From the NCBI GenBank assembly GCA_963921195.1, contig OY992540.1, positions 174,439,896 to 174,503,895 of the forward strand: a DNA stretch of 64,000 bases, written 5' to 3'. The notes beneath the pieces are model-generated. The model worked only from the letters and a program-made list of their open reading frames with translations, was not told where the DNA came from and did not search any database. Positions 11,592 to 23,137 of this stretch are shown piece by piece. Each line of letters starts with the position of its first letter. Within the stretch, counting starts at the first letter, position 1. Both the position numbers and the translations under genes were made by a program. Origin of the DNA: Pegoplata infirma (Eukaryota > Arthropoda > Insecta > Diptera > Anthomyiidae).

Positions 11592-12798
11592 TAGAGTTCG
11601 TTTGGAGACTATGTCACTTCATCTGTTTATCGGATATCATCATTTTTTTAAAGGATTTAGGGGAGCTAAAAAGAATGCCGGTATTTTTTGAAAAAATTTT
11701 CACTCCTTGGGGTGGTTCAAAGCATCTGAAAACGCGGATTTTGAGCTGATTTTTTTGCAGAGAAAAAACGGCTGAATATATTGCAAATCTGATTGCACCA
11801 GTCGATTCTACACCAAAAATTAAAATAATAGCAGTTTTTTGAACTCCTAAAAAAAGTTCCAATAACCCACAACAGGGGGCGGAAAAATTGATTTTTTTTA
11901 AAAAAAATTTAAATTATTTTTTTAATCATGCACGATGAAGAGGCAGTTCTTGCTAAGAAATTTGGTATGAAAAGCACCTTTCTATCACAACCCATTAAAA
12001 AGTTATAAGGCTTCAAAGTTTTTTTTCTAATGGCAAAATTATAAAACACTAACCGAAATTTGAAAATTTTTTGGATGGGTCCGCGGTCTGGACAATCGTT
12101 TTGGATTTTCATCTCAATGCTGATTCCAAATCTGGTTTCCAAAATGTTCAGTAACGTCAGGTCTTTGAGATAATTGAGGTCAAAGTTCACAAAAAACGCA
12201 TTTTTTGTGCATTATTGAGAGCATTTTTTTGTGATGTTTTTGGATGATATTCTGGGATCATAAAACTTGCTTTCGATCAACATTTCGATGCTGATTCTGA
12301 ATCTAGATTTCAAATTTTTCTATCACGTCATGTTTTCGAGAAAATTGAGGTCAAAGTTCTCAAAAAACGTGTTTTTGTCCATTTTTGAGAATTGATAACT
12401 TTTTAACGGGTTGTGATAGAACGGAAAGTTTAGTACCATTTTGTTAAGCTAAAAATTCCCTTTAATTGTGCATATTTAAAAAATTAATTTAAAAAGAAAA
12501 TGGAAAAACCTTATATTTCCGCCCTCTGTGGTGGGTTTTTGGAACTTTTTTTAAGAGTTTGAAAAATGACCATTGTATTATTTTTTGCTGTAGAATCGAC
12601 TGATGAAATCAGATTTGAGATATATTCAGCCGTTTTAGCTCTGCTGAAAAATCAGCCCAAAATTCGCGATTTCAGATGCGTTGAACCACCCCAAGGAGCG
12701 ATTTTTTTTCCAAAAAAATACCGCCATTCTTTTAAGTTCCCCTAAATCCTTCAAAAAAATGATGATATCCGCATATCAAATTTTCAAAATGAACTCTA
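11592..12798. mobile_element. Foldback element A (1.2 kb palindrome, 8-bp TSD)
   Basis: Inverted arms of about 415 bp (11592-12006 and about 12390-12798) share, in opposite orientation, tagagttc termini, gatatcatcattttttt, cccctaaatcc, a gaaccacccc block and acccgttaaaaagttat. The exact 8-bp duplication atatacat flanks it at 11584-11591 and 12799-12806. The arms have diverged noticeably, so it is older than the other palindromes here. The loop carries a diverged direct repeat (12100-12225 and 12263-12395). There is no transposase frame. Confidence 0.75.
12100..12395 (+). repeat. Direct repeat in the loop of foldback A
   Basis: Two copies of roughly 125 bp, each with a gatgctgattc- or aatgctgattc-type start followed by an attgaggtcaaagttc segment and caaaaaacg. 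The two are imperfect and lie between the inverted arms. Confidence 0.55.
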
Positions 12799-12806
12799 AT
12801 ATACAT

Positions 12807-13041
12807 ATTTATTAGTATCAAGTATAAATTTAGGGTAAACATTTATAAGAGGGAAACTTATTTTTTTTTCACAGTCCTTTTTGGAAAATGACCCAAAAGT
12901 GCGCGGAAGGTTAGGGATGAGCTCAGGCCTAATACAGTCGTTGTAAATTTAGGGAAGATTTGCCCGCATAGGTCGCCCAAATGTTAACCCTACCCTGAAA
13001 AGAAAAGTAATAAAAAATTTTGAAAAACAAACACGAAAAAT
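12807..13041. other. Short unassigned spacer, possible small inverted repeat
   Basis: Contains agggtaaacattt near 12830 and an inverted partner aaatgttaaccct near 12985. This might be a small MITE, but I could not confirm ends or a TSD. Confidence 0.3.
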
Positions 13042-13880
13042 AAACAAGTAAGAAAGTTACAGTCGGTCAAGACCGACTATATGATACCCTACACCGGAAA
13101 ATGGGTCCCACGTCCAAACATGGACCGATTGTATCTGTCTTTTGTTAGATCTTTATTTAGTGTAGAAAACACACACAAATCAATTTTAAGTGGAATTGGT
13201 TTATTTTTTTGTCAATAGACCAATTTAACTGAATATCGGTCGAAATTTGTATATGGGGGACTAAGTCCAAAAATGGTCCAATTATATTCCGATTTGGTAA
13301 GGTTACTAAAGTACACGTTTAACACCTAAAAATAAAATTTTTATCGAATATTTCCATTTTTATGAATTTTTAGGGAATTATGTGAATATCGGGAAGGTGG
13401 TTTGTATGGGGACTACCAGAAGGACTGACCCGATTCCTTTGAAATTTGGAATGGTGATTTGTGCAAACAAAATTTGATTACTTGCTGAATTTAAAAGCGA
13501 TATCTATTATAATACGGTTATTAGAGTCATTAAAGCCGAATCCAAAGGGGGCGTTTGTATGGGGGCTAGGTCTTAACATGGACCGATTTTCTCCAGTTTC
13601 AATAGGCTTCGTCCTTGGACCAAAAGGTGCTTAAGTTTCAAATTTCAAGTCAATTGATTGAAAATTGCGACCTGTATCGTGCTTAAACCGATAGATGGAC
13701 AGACGGACGGACGGACGGACAGACGGACGGACGGACGGACGGACATCGCTAAATCGACTCAAAAAGTTATTCTGAGTCGATCGGTATACTTGAAGGTAGG
13801 TCTAGGACCAATATTTCGGGTAGTTACAACATCAGCACAAACTCAATATACCCTGTACCACAGAGTGGTGTAGGGTATAA
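13042..13880 (+). mobile_element. mini-me-like repeat, subfamily B, full copy
   Basis: Begins aaacaagtaagaaagttac followed by a hairpin (agtcggtcaagaccgact) and gataccctacacc. It contains a (GGAC/AGAC)n tract at about 13695-13745 and the conserved gagtcgatcggtatacttg. It ends with a hairpin-like ataccctgtaccacagagtg and gtagggtataaa. The design is that of subfamily A with different terminal words. The TSD of foldback B starts only a few bases after its end. Confidence 0.65.
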
Positions 13881-13892
13881 ATATATGTATAT

Positions 13893-16616
13893 TAGGGTGG
13901 CAGCTATTTTGCAAAACTTCGAATTTCAAGGAGTGCACCCCTAATTTTTATTACATTTGGTCTAAAAATGCTATGCTAAAAATTTCAGCCAAATCGGACA
14001 ACGTTAACACGAGGCTCATCGAGGTCAAAGGTCAAAGGTCAAAAAATAGCCATATTTTGATTAAAAACATTAAATAAATGGTGTTGTTTTTTGAATATAT
14101 GTATTGTTAAAAAGTGGTACACGAGTTGTTTTTAGTATAAGAAGATAAACTAAAAATTTTTGGGTTTTCAAAAATTAACCCTTGTAAGTCTTTCGGGGTC
14201 AAAATGACCCAATTTTAACAAAATGACCCTTAAAACACGAAAATCAGCCCCAATCAGCCTAAATTTATTGAAATAAACCAATGTAAACCCATATTTATAT
14301 TCTATTCTATCATAAATATTCAGATATGAAATACTGTCTTTCTAGGATGGCATTAACCCGTTTCACGGTAAGGCCAAAAATATGCATTTTATTTGGCGTG
14401 ATTCTCAAAACTGATATTTTGGTTTTTTCAAAATTTTCTTAAACAAAATTAGGAAAAATGCTGAAAAAACCACAGAATCTTATAAAATATATGTTAACAT
14501 ATAAAAAAAAATTTTGGGGGATATCCCTCGGATAGTTTGGCGGGGGCATCGATTTAAACTCAGCGGATTTCGAGGAAAATGCCTTTTTTGCCCACAATTT
14601 ATTCAATATGGAAAAAATTTGGTAAATATTTTAAAATTTGACAAAGTCAGGGCCATTAATTATTAAAAACTATGTTAGACATTAACCCTTAACGTTTTAG
14701 GAAAATAGAATAATACTAACCCGGTTTTTATTCGGGTCAAAGGTCAAATTTAGGGATATTTGGATTTTTTTTAGAAAAAGGCATCTAAATATGAAATTAT
14801 TATTGCGATTTTTTATAAAACTTGGTATAATTATTGTACGAGCTCAGAAAAATAATTATTTAATTTTTTTAAAATTAACCCATAAATGAACATGGGGTCA
14901 AAATGGCCCAGCATATTAAAATTTCTTTATATAGATTTTTATATTTTCTTTCGATTTTTATAAAACTTGTTATGATTATGTGCGAGGTCAGAAAATAAAT
15001 TATTTGATTTTTTAATTAACCCATAAATGAACATGGGGTCAAAATGGCCCAGCACGTTAAAAATTCTTAATATATTTTTTTTATTTTTTTTTCTATTTCT
15101 ATAAAACTTGTTATTATTTTTATAATAACAAGTCAAATAATTATTTTATTTTCATTGTTCATTTATGAGTTAATTAAAAAAAATATCTGACCTCGAACAA
15201 CGGTTATACCAAGTTTTATCGAAATCGAAAAAAAAAAAATCATTAAGCATTTTTAACGTGCCCCCATGTTCATTTATGGGTTAATTAAAAAAATCAAATA
15301 ATTAGTTTTCTGACCTTGCACAATGTTTATACCAAGTTTTATAGAAATAAAAAAAATATATATTTTGAGAATTTTTCGTTATTTTTTCAGACGTCGCATA
15401 AAAATTATAACAAGTTTTATAGAATTAGAAAAAATAAAAAAATATATATTAAGAATTTTTAACTTGCTGGGCCATTTTGACCCCATGTTCATTTATGGGT
15501 TAATTAAAAAATCAAATAATTTATTTTCTGACCTCGCACATAACCATAACAAGTTTTATAAAAATCGAAAGAAAGTATAAAAATCTATATAAAGAAATTT
15601 TAATGTGCTGGGCCATTTTGACCCCATGTTCATTTATGGGTTAATTTTAAAAAAATTAAATAATTATATTTCTGAGCTCGTACAATAATTATACCAAGTT
15701 TTATAAAAAATCGCAATAAAAATTTCATATTTAGATGCCTTTTTCTAAAAAAAATCCAAATATCCCTAAATTTGACCTTTGACCCGAATAAAAACCGGGT
15801 TAATATTATTTCATTTTCCTAAAACGTTGAGGGTTAATTGGTAACATAGTTTTTAATAATTAATGGCCCTGACTTTGTCAAATTTTAAAATATTTACCAA
15901 ATTTTTTCCATATTGAATAAATTGTGGGCAAAAAGGCATTTTCCTCGAAATCCGCTGAGTTTAAATCGATGCCCCCGCCAAACTATCCGAGGGATATCCC
16001 CCAAAAAATTTTTTTTTTATATGTTAACATATATTTTATAAGATTCTGTGGTTTTTTCAGCATTTTTCCTAATTTTGTTTAAGAAAATTTTGAAAAAACC
16101 AAAATATCAGTTTTGAGAACCACGCCAAATAAAATGCATATTTTTGGCCTTACCGTGAAACGGGTGAATGCCATCCTAGAAAGACAGTATTTCATATCTG
16201 AGTATTTATGATAGAATAGAATATAAATATGGGTTTACATTGGTATTTTTCAATAAATTTAGAAAATTGGGGCTGATTTTCGTGTTTTAGGGGTCATTTT
16301 GTGAAAATTGGGTCATTTTGACCCCGAAAGACTTACAAGGGTTAATTTTTGAAAACCCAAAAATTTTTAATTTATCTTCTTATACTAAAAACAACTCGTG
16401 TACCACTTTTTAACAATATATTCAAAAAACAACACAATTTATTTAATGTTTTTAATCAAAATATGGCTATTTTTTGACCTTTGACCTCGATGAGCCTCGT
16501 GTTAACGTTGTCCGATTTGGCTGAAATTTTTAGCATAGCATTTTTAGACCAAATGTAATAAAAATTAGGGGTGCATTCCTTCAAATTCGAAGTTTTGCAA
16601 AATAGCTGCCACCCTA
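13893..16616. mobile_element. Foldback element B (2.7 kb palindrome, 8-bp TSD)
   Basis: Two inverted arms of about 1.2 kb (13893 to ~15117 and ~15393 to 16616) with high similarity along their length. Termini are tagggtggcagctattttgc and its complement. The exact 8-bp duplication atgtatat lies at 13885-13892 and 16617-16624. Near the centre, blocks with acataaatgaacatggggtc- and ggtcaaaatggccca-type words recur. AGGTCAAAGGTCA-type motifs occur in both arms. The 60-85-codon frames are products of the palindrome and not genes. Structure suggests a non-autonomous hAT-type or foldback transposon. Confidence 0.8.
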
Positions 16617-16624
16617 ATGTATAT

Positions 16625-17447
16625 ATATATACGAAACACCAAAAATAAAAACGGAAAATACTGACTTGTAGACAGAAAGACGGACGGACAAACCTTAAAG
16701 GACCCGCATCCAAAAATTAGCACTGCAAAACTTAAGTTATCGGCGCCATAGAAGCCACAGTTACAACTACAACAACCCTGTTCCAGGAGCATATTGTGGC
16801 CTTAAATCATAAAAAAAAAGATTATTATTTTTTTTAATAAATCAACTAAACTTTTTTTATAACTATAATTTATTTTGCAAAATTTTGATTTTTAACAAAA
16901 TAATTTTTGTATCTTTAACAAAAGCACTTTTATGAATTTTCTCGCTTTGTAACTTTTTTTCATCAAATGAGGCATTTAGCCTCATTTGTTTTTTTTTTTT
17001 TGCAAATAAGCCATGATAAATTTTAAATACAATTTTATAGTTTTTTTTTAATTAATTTATTAAAAATTGTTTTCTTTTATAAAATTTTGAATAATGTTTA
17101 ATAAAATACAGTTTGTAAATTGTTTATGGAAATTTTAAAAGGTTTTATTAATTTTCGATATGAAGGCTTAAGTCAGTAAGTATGTGGTAGGTAGGGTGAC
17201 TGGTGTTTGTGGAGGCGACTCTGGGACAACCAAAATAATAGTTCCAGTTGTCATGGTGAGATCCAACTGATTTCTAGTGGGAGGGCCACTGACTGACATA
17301 ACACCCGTCAGTTAAATCCTGAAGTGTATGTGGCAGATTTGTTTTGTGTAAGTATGTTGGTGTGTTTTGTTTAGTTTCCGTTTGCGTCTGTTTACTTCGG
17401 GCTTCAAGTTCCTTTTTTTTAAATTTACGTTTTGGTCCACCTCAAGA
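16625..17447. other. Non-coding; no gene recognised
   Basis: Includes a short (GAC)-type tract near 16672-16690 and a perfect-looking small hairpin aaatgaggcatttagcctcattt near 16965. The patch at 17160-17310 is less AT-rich but has no identifiable frame. Confidence 0.45.
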
Positions 17448-17837
17448 CTGGTATGAATTGTTTTGTTACTGTCATCCAGCCATGTTAGTGTAGCAAGAAC
17501 CTTCCCCCTCCGGCGAGTTCTAGCCGCGCAATACGCAAGCATACCAGCAACGCTACTCATCTGGCAACCTTTCTTTCATTTTTACCCAGCGACAGTACAA
17601 AAATGGCGCCCAACGTGGGGCGCCATTTTTGTACTGTCGCTGGGTAAAAAAAAACGAAAGGTTGCCAGATGATTTGCGTTGCTGGTATGGATTGTTTTGT
17701 CACTGTCACTTCAGCCATGTCAGATTTGCAAGAACCTTCCCCCTTCCGGCGAGTTCTAGCCGCGCTAAAAGCGAGCATACCAGCAACGCAAATCATCTGG
17801 CAACCTTTCGTTTTTTTTTTTACCCAGCGACAGTACA
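17448..17837 (+). mobile_element. Miniature LTR element: partial LTR - PBS - LTR
   Basis: The right LTR (17630-17837, 208 bp) starts tgtactgtcgctgggt and ends acccagcgacagtaca, so it has TG...CA ends and long inverted ends. A left, 5'-truncated copy (17448-17599) matches its last ~150 bp. Between them lies TGGCGCCCAACGTGGGGC (17604-17621), which is complementary to the 3' end of insect tRNA-Lys and so reads as a primer-binding site. There is no gag-pol between the LTRs, so this is an internally deleted or TRIM-like element. Confidence 0.7.
17604..17621 (+). promoter_or_regulatory. tRNA-Lys-type primer-binding site
   Basis: The 18-nt TGGCGCCCAACGTGGGGC follows the end of the left LTR by four bases. 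From knowledge of the Drosophila tRNA-Lys(CUU) 3' sequence it would pair along its full length including CCA. It lies inside a short palindrome aaaatggcgcc...ggcgccatttt. Confidence 0.65.
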
Positions 17838-18019
17838 GGTTTAAGTTCAAAAATGTAGAAGTAAATTAAATTTCTAAGAATTATAGACGTTTCTGGTATT
17901 CCTATACCGGTTTGAAACAGTTTCAGCTAACCGTCATCTTCAGCAGGATTCAAACGCTGGCTTGTTTCGCTAATGGTAATCGTTTTTCTTACATTTCAAT
18001 TCTTTTATAACATGTATAC

Positions 18020-20108
18020 TAGACTGGCCATAGCGTTATATAGAAAAATTAAAAAATGTTAAATCCATAAGTGTTCGCACTGAAAAATGTGAGGTTGGGG
18101 ATAAAAATAATTATGCATATTTAAAAAAAATTTTTTTTTTGTTCCGAGTACCTCCGGGTTGAGCCTAAAGTTTGAAAAACGGATTACAAGGGAAAAATAT
18201 GACTTTTTTTTCATTTTCTCAATTTTTTTGATATTTTAAGTACAGTTTGAATTCAAATGGTCACTGAATTTTGATTAAGAGTTAATTGTCTATCAAATAA
18301 GGTGTTAAAAATTAAAATCGGTTGAAAATTAGCCGAGTTATGACAACTTCCCCCGGCAACTAACGTGTGGCAAACCACCTGATCAAGGAATTCGAGCCCC
18401 ATTTTTGAAATTTATTGAAATTATCTACTGTAATTAATTTTTTTTATTCCTCAAGTTCCAATGTACTAAGAAGATACATATTTTTCATATTGCGTTTTGC
18501 TAACTTGTTTTAAATAAATGCTAAAGTGGTCTGAATTTTTCAACACTATTTTCAAATCTCCAATTTTACATTTTTATTTTTTTTGTTAAAGAAATTTTAA
18601 AAAATCGGCTATTGGAGTTTAGGGATTTGTTAAGCACATATAAAGGAATAAAAACCCCAAAAATTGTAGGGTTTGCTGTTTTCATTTGGCTATTACAGTG
18701 ATGTAATTTCGGCGGATTTCGGGAAAGTAGTGATTTTTGGCACTTTTTTAGCTTTTATTTATTTTTTTTTGGTTTTTTTTACAAACTTCATATGTTTTGG
18801 ACCGAATTATATCAACAAGAGATAGAATAATTCAATTCGTAAATTAAGGCCAAAAATGGGAAATTAAAAATTGCCCCAACTAAAGGTCAAAGGTCAAATT
18901 TTAGAAGATTTTGAATTTTTAAACATTAACAGATTTTCTGAGTGGAAATATATGAAACTACTTGATGTCATTTTAAAAGGTCTTAACATATGTCTTTTTA
19001 TTTAAATTCAGAATATTAACCCTTTAGTGATGGTGGGGCCTATTCGACCATTTGAACAAAATACACTTACATTATCTCCATTAAATTAAAAAAATTATAG
19101 GCCCCAACAGCACTTAAGGGTTAAATTTTTAAATTTTAATTATTTGCCATATAGTTTAGACCACTTAAGATAACATCGAGTAGATTCAGCAAAATCCGCC
19201 CAGCAAATCTGTTTATGTTTAAAAATTAAAAATTTTCTAAAATTTGACCTTTGACCCTTAACAGGGGCAATTTTTTATGTGTCAATTTCGCCCTAATTTT
19301 GCAAATTGAAGTATTCTATCTCGTGTTGATATAATTCGGTCCAAAACATATCAAGTTTGTAAAAAAAAACAAAAAAAAATAAATAAAAGCTAAAAAAGTG
19401 CCAAAAATCACTACTTTCCCGAAATCCGCCGAAATTACATCACTGTAATAGCCAAATGAAAACAGCAAACCCTACAATTTTTGGGGTTTTTATTCCTTAA
19501 TATGTGCTTAGCAAATCCCTAAACTCCAATAGCCGATTTTTTAAAATTTCTTTAACAAAAAAAATAAAAATGTAAAATTGGAGATTTGAAAATAGTGTTG
19601 AAAAATTCAGACCACTTTAGCATTTATTTAAAACAAGTTAGCAAAACGCAATATGAAAAATATGTATCTTCTTAGTACATTGGAACTTGAGGAATAAAAA
19701 AAATTAATAACAGTAGATAATTTCAATAAATTTCAAAAATGGGGCTCGAATTCCTTGATCAGGTGGTTTGCCACACGTTAGTTGCCGGGGGAAGTTGTCA
19801 TAACTCGGCTAATTTTCAACCGATTTTAATTTTTAACACCTTATTTGATAGACAATTAACTCTTAATCAAAACTCAGTGACCATTTGAATTCAAACTGTA
19901 CTTAAAATATCAAAAAAATTGAGAAAATGAAAAAAAAGTCATATTTTTCCCTTGTAATCCGTTTTTCAAACTTTAGGCTCAACCCGGAGGTACTCGGAAC
20001 AAAAAAAATTTTTTTTTTAAATATGCATAATTATTTTTATCCCCAACCTCACATTTTTCAGTGCGAACACTTTAACTTTTCAAAAAAATTTCTACTATGG
20101 CCACTCTA
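18020..20108. mobile_element. Foldback element C (2.1 kb palindrome, 8-bp TSD)
   Basis: Arms of about 1.03 kb (18020 to ~19045 and ~19095 to 20108) around a very short centre. Termini are tagactggccatag and its near complement (ctatggccactcta). The exact 8-bp duplication atgtatac occurs at 18012-18019 and 20109-20116. Arm identity looks high apart from short indels near the ends. An AGGTCAAAGGTCA motif is at 18884-18896, with the mirrored form at 19245-19257. The 60-codon frame at 19927 is not a gene. Confidence 0.8.
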
Positions 20109-20116
20109 ATGTATAC

Positions 20117-21115
20117 CCCAACGAGAATCGAACTTTGGATATTTCTGTCATATTCCTACCATTAACAATGGGGGTTTCCCCCCCCAGATTTAGGGTGTTT
20201 TTAAGGGGTAAAAATTTGGATTATTTTTTTGGGGGCTTTTTAGGGGTTTTTTAATAAATGTTTAGGGGTATTTTCATTTTTTTTTTCATTGCAATATTAT
20301 ACAGATATTGGCCAGAATCTAAAAAAAGTCTATTTAACAAAAGTTTTATTTTAAATTTCAAATTTTTAAATAACACTGCACTACAAACCGAAGGTAGATT
20401 TTTAGTTATTCGCGGTTTAAAATGCGAAAAGCTTGCACAGCAGCCATTGGATTGAATAAAATCTAGTATAAAGTGTAAGAGTAGAATTGAACTTTGGTCC
20501 ATAAATGGGATGCAAAATTATAAACTTATTGCACTAATATTGGCCAAACATGGATTTAAAAAAAAAACGCTGTGGAAAATATGAGAAAGGCATATTATTT
20601 GTCAAATATCAAGCTCTTTGTCTCCCGCTCTTAATATTTTGAAACTTTTTAACAGAAGGTACGAAAACTGTTAGACGAGGAAAATACGATAATGTTAAAA
20701 TAACATTGTTGGTTTGACAAATAATGCTAACTTTTTATATCGAAAAAGCGCTTAATAAATTTAAAAAAAAATGTATCAATTTATAATTTTTATGTTAATA
20801 TTATTTAGGAAATACCTTTAAAAGTGTTTAAAACAAATTGTCAGCAAATAAAAAGTCATTGGATTTCCCGATAATCCACAAAAAAACTTTTTTTACAGTT
20901 AGATGAAAAAAAAAACGCTAGCTTTAGTCTGAAAATCGCCAAACTGCAACACTTTTTTTTTGTTTATATCGAACTTAAGGGATTTTTTTTGGTTTGATCA
21001 AACGTCCAGTTCGATGGCGGACTTAGCAAAGGGAATTTAAGAGCGGCTTTAACAGAAGAAGAGCGAATTCAGATCTCTTTAGTATTGATACTCTTTGCAA
21101 ATATGTATTTAAAAA
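20117..21115. other. Non-coding; no gene recognised
   Basis: About 1 kb of AT-rich sequence. A B-box-like gagaatcgaactttggat (minus strand) at about 20122-20139 may be a tRNA-derived fragment. A 20150-20280 patch is rich in gggg words. Overlapping 65- and 83-codon frames on opposite strands near 20258-20502 have no domain. Confidence 0.45.
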
Positions 21116-21472
21116 AAAAACGCATTGGTAGCTTAAAAATTACACTCGAAAAAAGTTTTACACTCCAAAAAAAGTTTAGTTTTTTTTTTACAAAAAGGAC
21201 ATGATTTTGTGTACATACGTACGTGCATTCACTCAGAAATATTTTTACAGTAAAAACATAACACTCGTAAAAAGTTTCACACTGAAAACAAAAATGAGCA
21301 ATTTTTTTTTTTTGTAAATGACAACAAAAAGAGTTTTTTACTCAAAATAAAATATTTCTAATCAAAATTGTTAATTTTTTTCACTTTAAAAAATGTACTA
21401 TCCTTTAAGAAAGGCATTGTGGAGGGTATTCATAGATTCGGCAAAGTCGAATTTAACTTTTCTACTTGTTTA
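21116..21472 (-). mobile_element. mini-me-like subfamily A, 5' part
   Basis: On the minus strand it begins aaacaagtagaaaagttaaa, then the hairpin ttcgactttgccgaa and taccctccacaatgcc. It continues with poly-A/T-rich sequence containing acactcaaaa and gtgtaaaa words like those at 27830-28360. The 3' half and the (GTCY)n tract are missing. Confidence 0.6.
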
Positions 21473-21673
21473 ATTTAATATTCATTAAATTTGTAATTAA
21501 TTGTTTAATTAAATTTTTAACTTTATTTTAGTTAACATTTTAATTGTTTTTAAATTTTAAATTAATTAAATATTTAAGTAATATAAAAATTGTTTAATTA
21601 AATTTTTACCTTTACTTACAATAAGTTTTTTTTTCGTGTGTGCGCGAGTGTGTGTTTTTTCTTGCATTGTATT

Positions 21674-21825
21674 TAGTGTTACCAATTCGGTTAATCGATT
21701 AACCGATTCCTCGATTAATCGCCTCTATTTCGGTTAATGTCGAAACAAATAATTTAAAACGCAAATAATTATTCGACCCGATTAATCGGTTAAAATGGTT
21801 CGATTAACCGGTTAACATAATTATA
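21674..21825 (+). repeat. Subterminal CGATTAATCG / GGTTAACC repeats
   Basis: Clustered variants of ggttaatcgattaacc and cgattaatcg near the left end are mirrored at 25359-25420 and 25551-25575 near the right end. Subterminal arrays of this kind often serve as transposase-binding sites in hAT elements; that role is inference. Confidence 0.6.
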
Positions 21826-21954
21826 TCTATATTCTACTAGAATTTGGTCCAAAAGTGTCCTAATTTTGCAAACACTTTTATATTTTACAAAACGATAAGA
21901 AATAAAAAAAGCAAAACTACAGACAAACTATTTGGTAACCCAACTGATAACCTA

Positions 21955-22985
21955 AATTAAAATTCAGAATTATCCTTTTGAAATTCAGAAAAGCTAATTG
22001 AAATTCAATTGGTTTTTGAAAAACTAACTGAAATTCAAAAAACCAATATTAAGGCCGCTGTTCCAAAAAAAGTAATTCACATAAAAAATGTGAAAATGAA
22101 AATTTCCGATTTTTTTTGGTGTTGTAATTTCACATCCGAATTTCTATTTCGTTTTGTTTCACATTAATAAAATTTAGTGAAAGAAAACGAATGCACTTTT
22201 TTCCTTATAATTTTTTAAATTTTAATTATTCGATTTCAACTTCGAATGAAAACGTGGTCAACAAAATACTTAACTAGATTTTATGTGATTCGGAAATTTT
22301 CATGTGAATGGAAAAGTTGTGAAAGACCGAACAGAGGCCTAAAATTTAAAAACCCCAAGTGAAAATCGGAAAAGCCAACTAAAATTCAGAAATCAAAAAG
22401 CCCAATTGGAATTTACAAAACTCTATTAAAAAAAATCTAAAATTCCAAGAAAAGCTATATTGAAATTTATAAAAGCCATATTGAAATTCAGAAAAACCAA
22501 ATTAAAATTCAGAAAAGCAAATTGATAATGATGTTCAGAAACCCCAATTAAGAGTTTAGAAAAGCAAGATTGAAATTTAAAAATCGCTAATGATTGATTG
22601 AAATTCAGAAAAGCAAACTGAAATTTGGAAATCTTAATTGAAATTTAAAATTCAAAATAAGATTCAGAGAAACCAATTGAAATTCAGAATTCTAAAATGA
22701 AAACTAGAAATCCCAATTAAAATTTAGAAAAGCAATCCCAATTGAAATTAAGAAATTGAAATATAGAAATCGCAATTAAAACTTAGGAGAGATTGATATT
22801 CAGAAACCCAAATAAAGAGTTTAGATAAGCAAAATTTAAATTAAGAAATAACAGTTAAAATTTAGAAAATCAAAATTCACAAAAGCCCAACTCAAATTGA
22901 TGACATTCAATTGAAATTACGAAATCCCAGTTGAAATTCAGAAATTGCCAATTGAAATTGAGAAGATTCAGAAATTATTTATTGG
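21955..22985 (+). repeat. Imperfect repeat of AATTGAAATTCAGAAA-type words
   Basis: About 1 kb (minus the nested MITE) in which short units close to aattgaaattcagaaaagcc recur about every 20-30 bp with substitutions and small indels. It is non-coding and looks like a degenerate minisatellite forming the body of the hAT composite. Confidence 0.6.
22053..22339. mobile_element. MITE with TAA flanks (PIF/Harbinger type?), 287 bp
   Basis: The termini ggccgctgttc and gaacagaggcc are inverted with one mismatch, and both are flanked by taa. Internal inverted words (ttcacat...gtgaaaat / attttcatgtgaa) extend the symmetry. It is nested in the AATTCAG repeat. Confidence 0.6.
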
Positions 22986-23137
22986 TCATTTTTAAATTTC
23001 AATTGGCTGTTTAGTTTATTTTTTATCTTGTTTAATGGCTGCTTAATTTAGTCATACAATTTTATTTTAAGGTGGTTTAATTGACAGATATTGCAGGAAT
23101 ATTTGTCAATTATACCTACATTAAGTCTATTATAAGT

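Noticed and set aside
11614..12190. Minus-strand frames of 82 and 93 codons in foldback A
   Set aside because: Lie in the inverted arm and loop; the opposite arm does not preserve the frame, so no transposase.
16456..16792. Frames of 75-85 codons at the right end of foldback B
   Set aside because: Created by the palindrome arm and short repeats; the same DNA in the left arm is not coding.
17312..17869. Cluster of overlapping frames on both strands with shared peptides
   Set aside because: They are translations of the duplicated, inverted LTR sequence at 17448-17837 and not genes.
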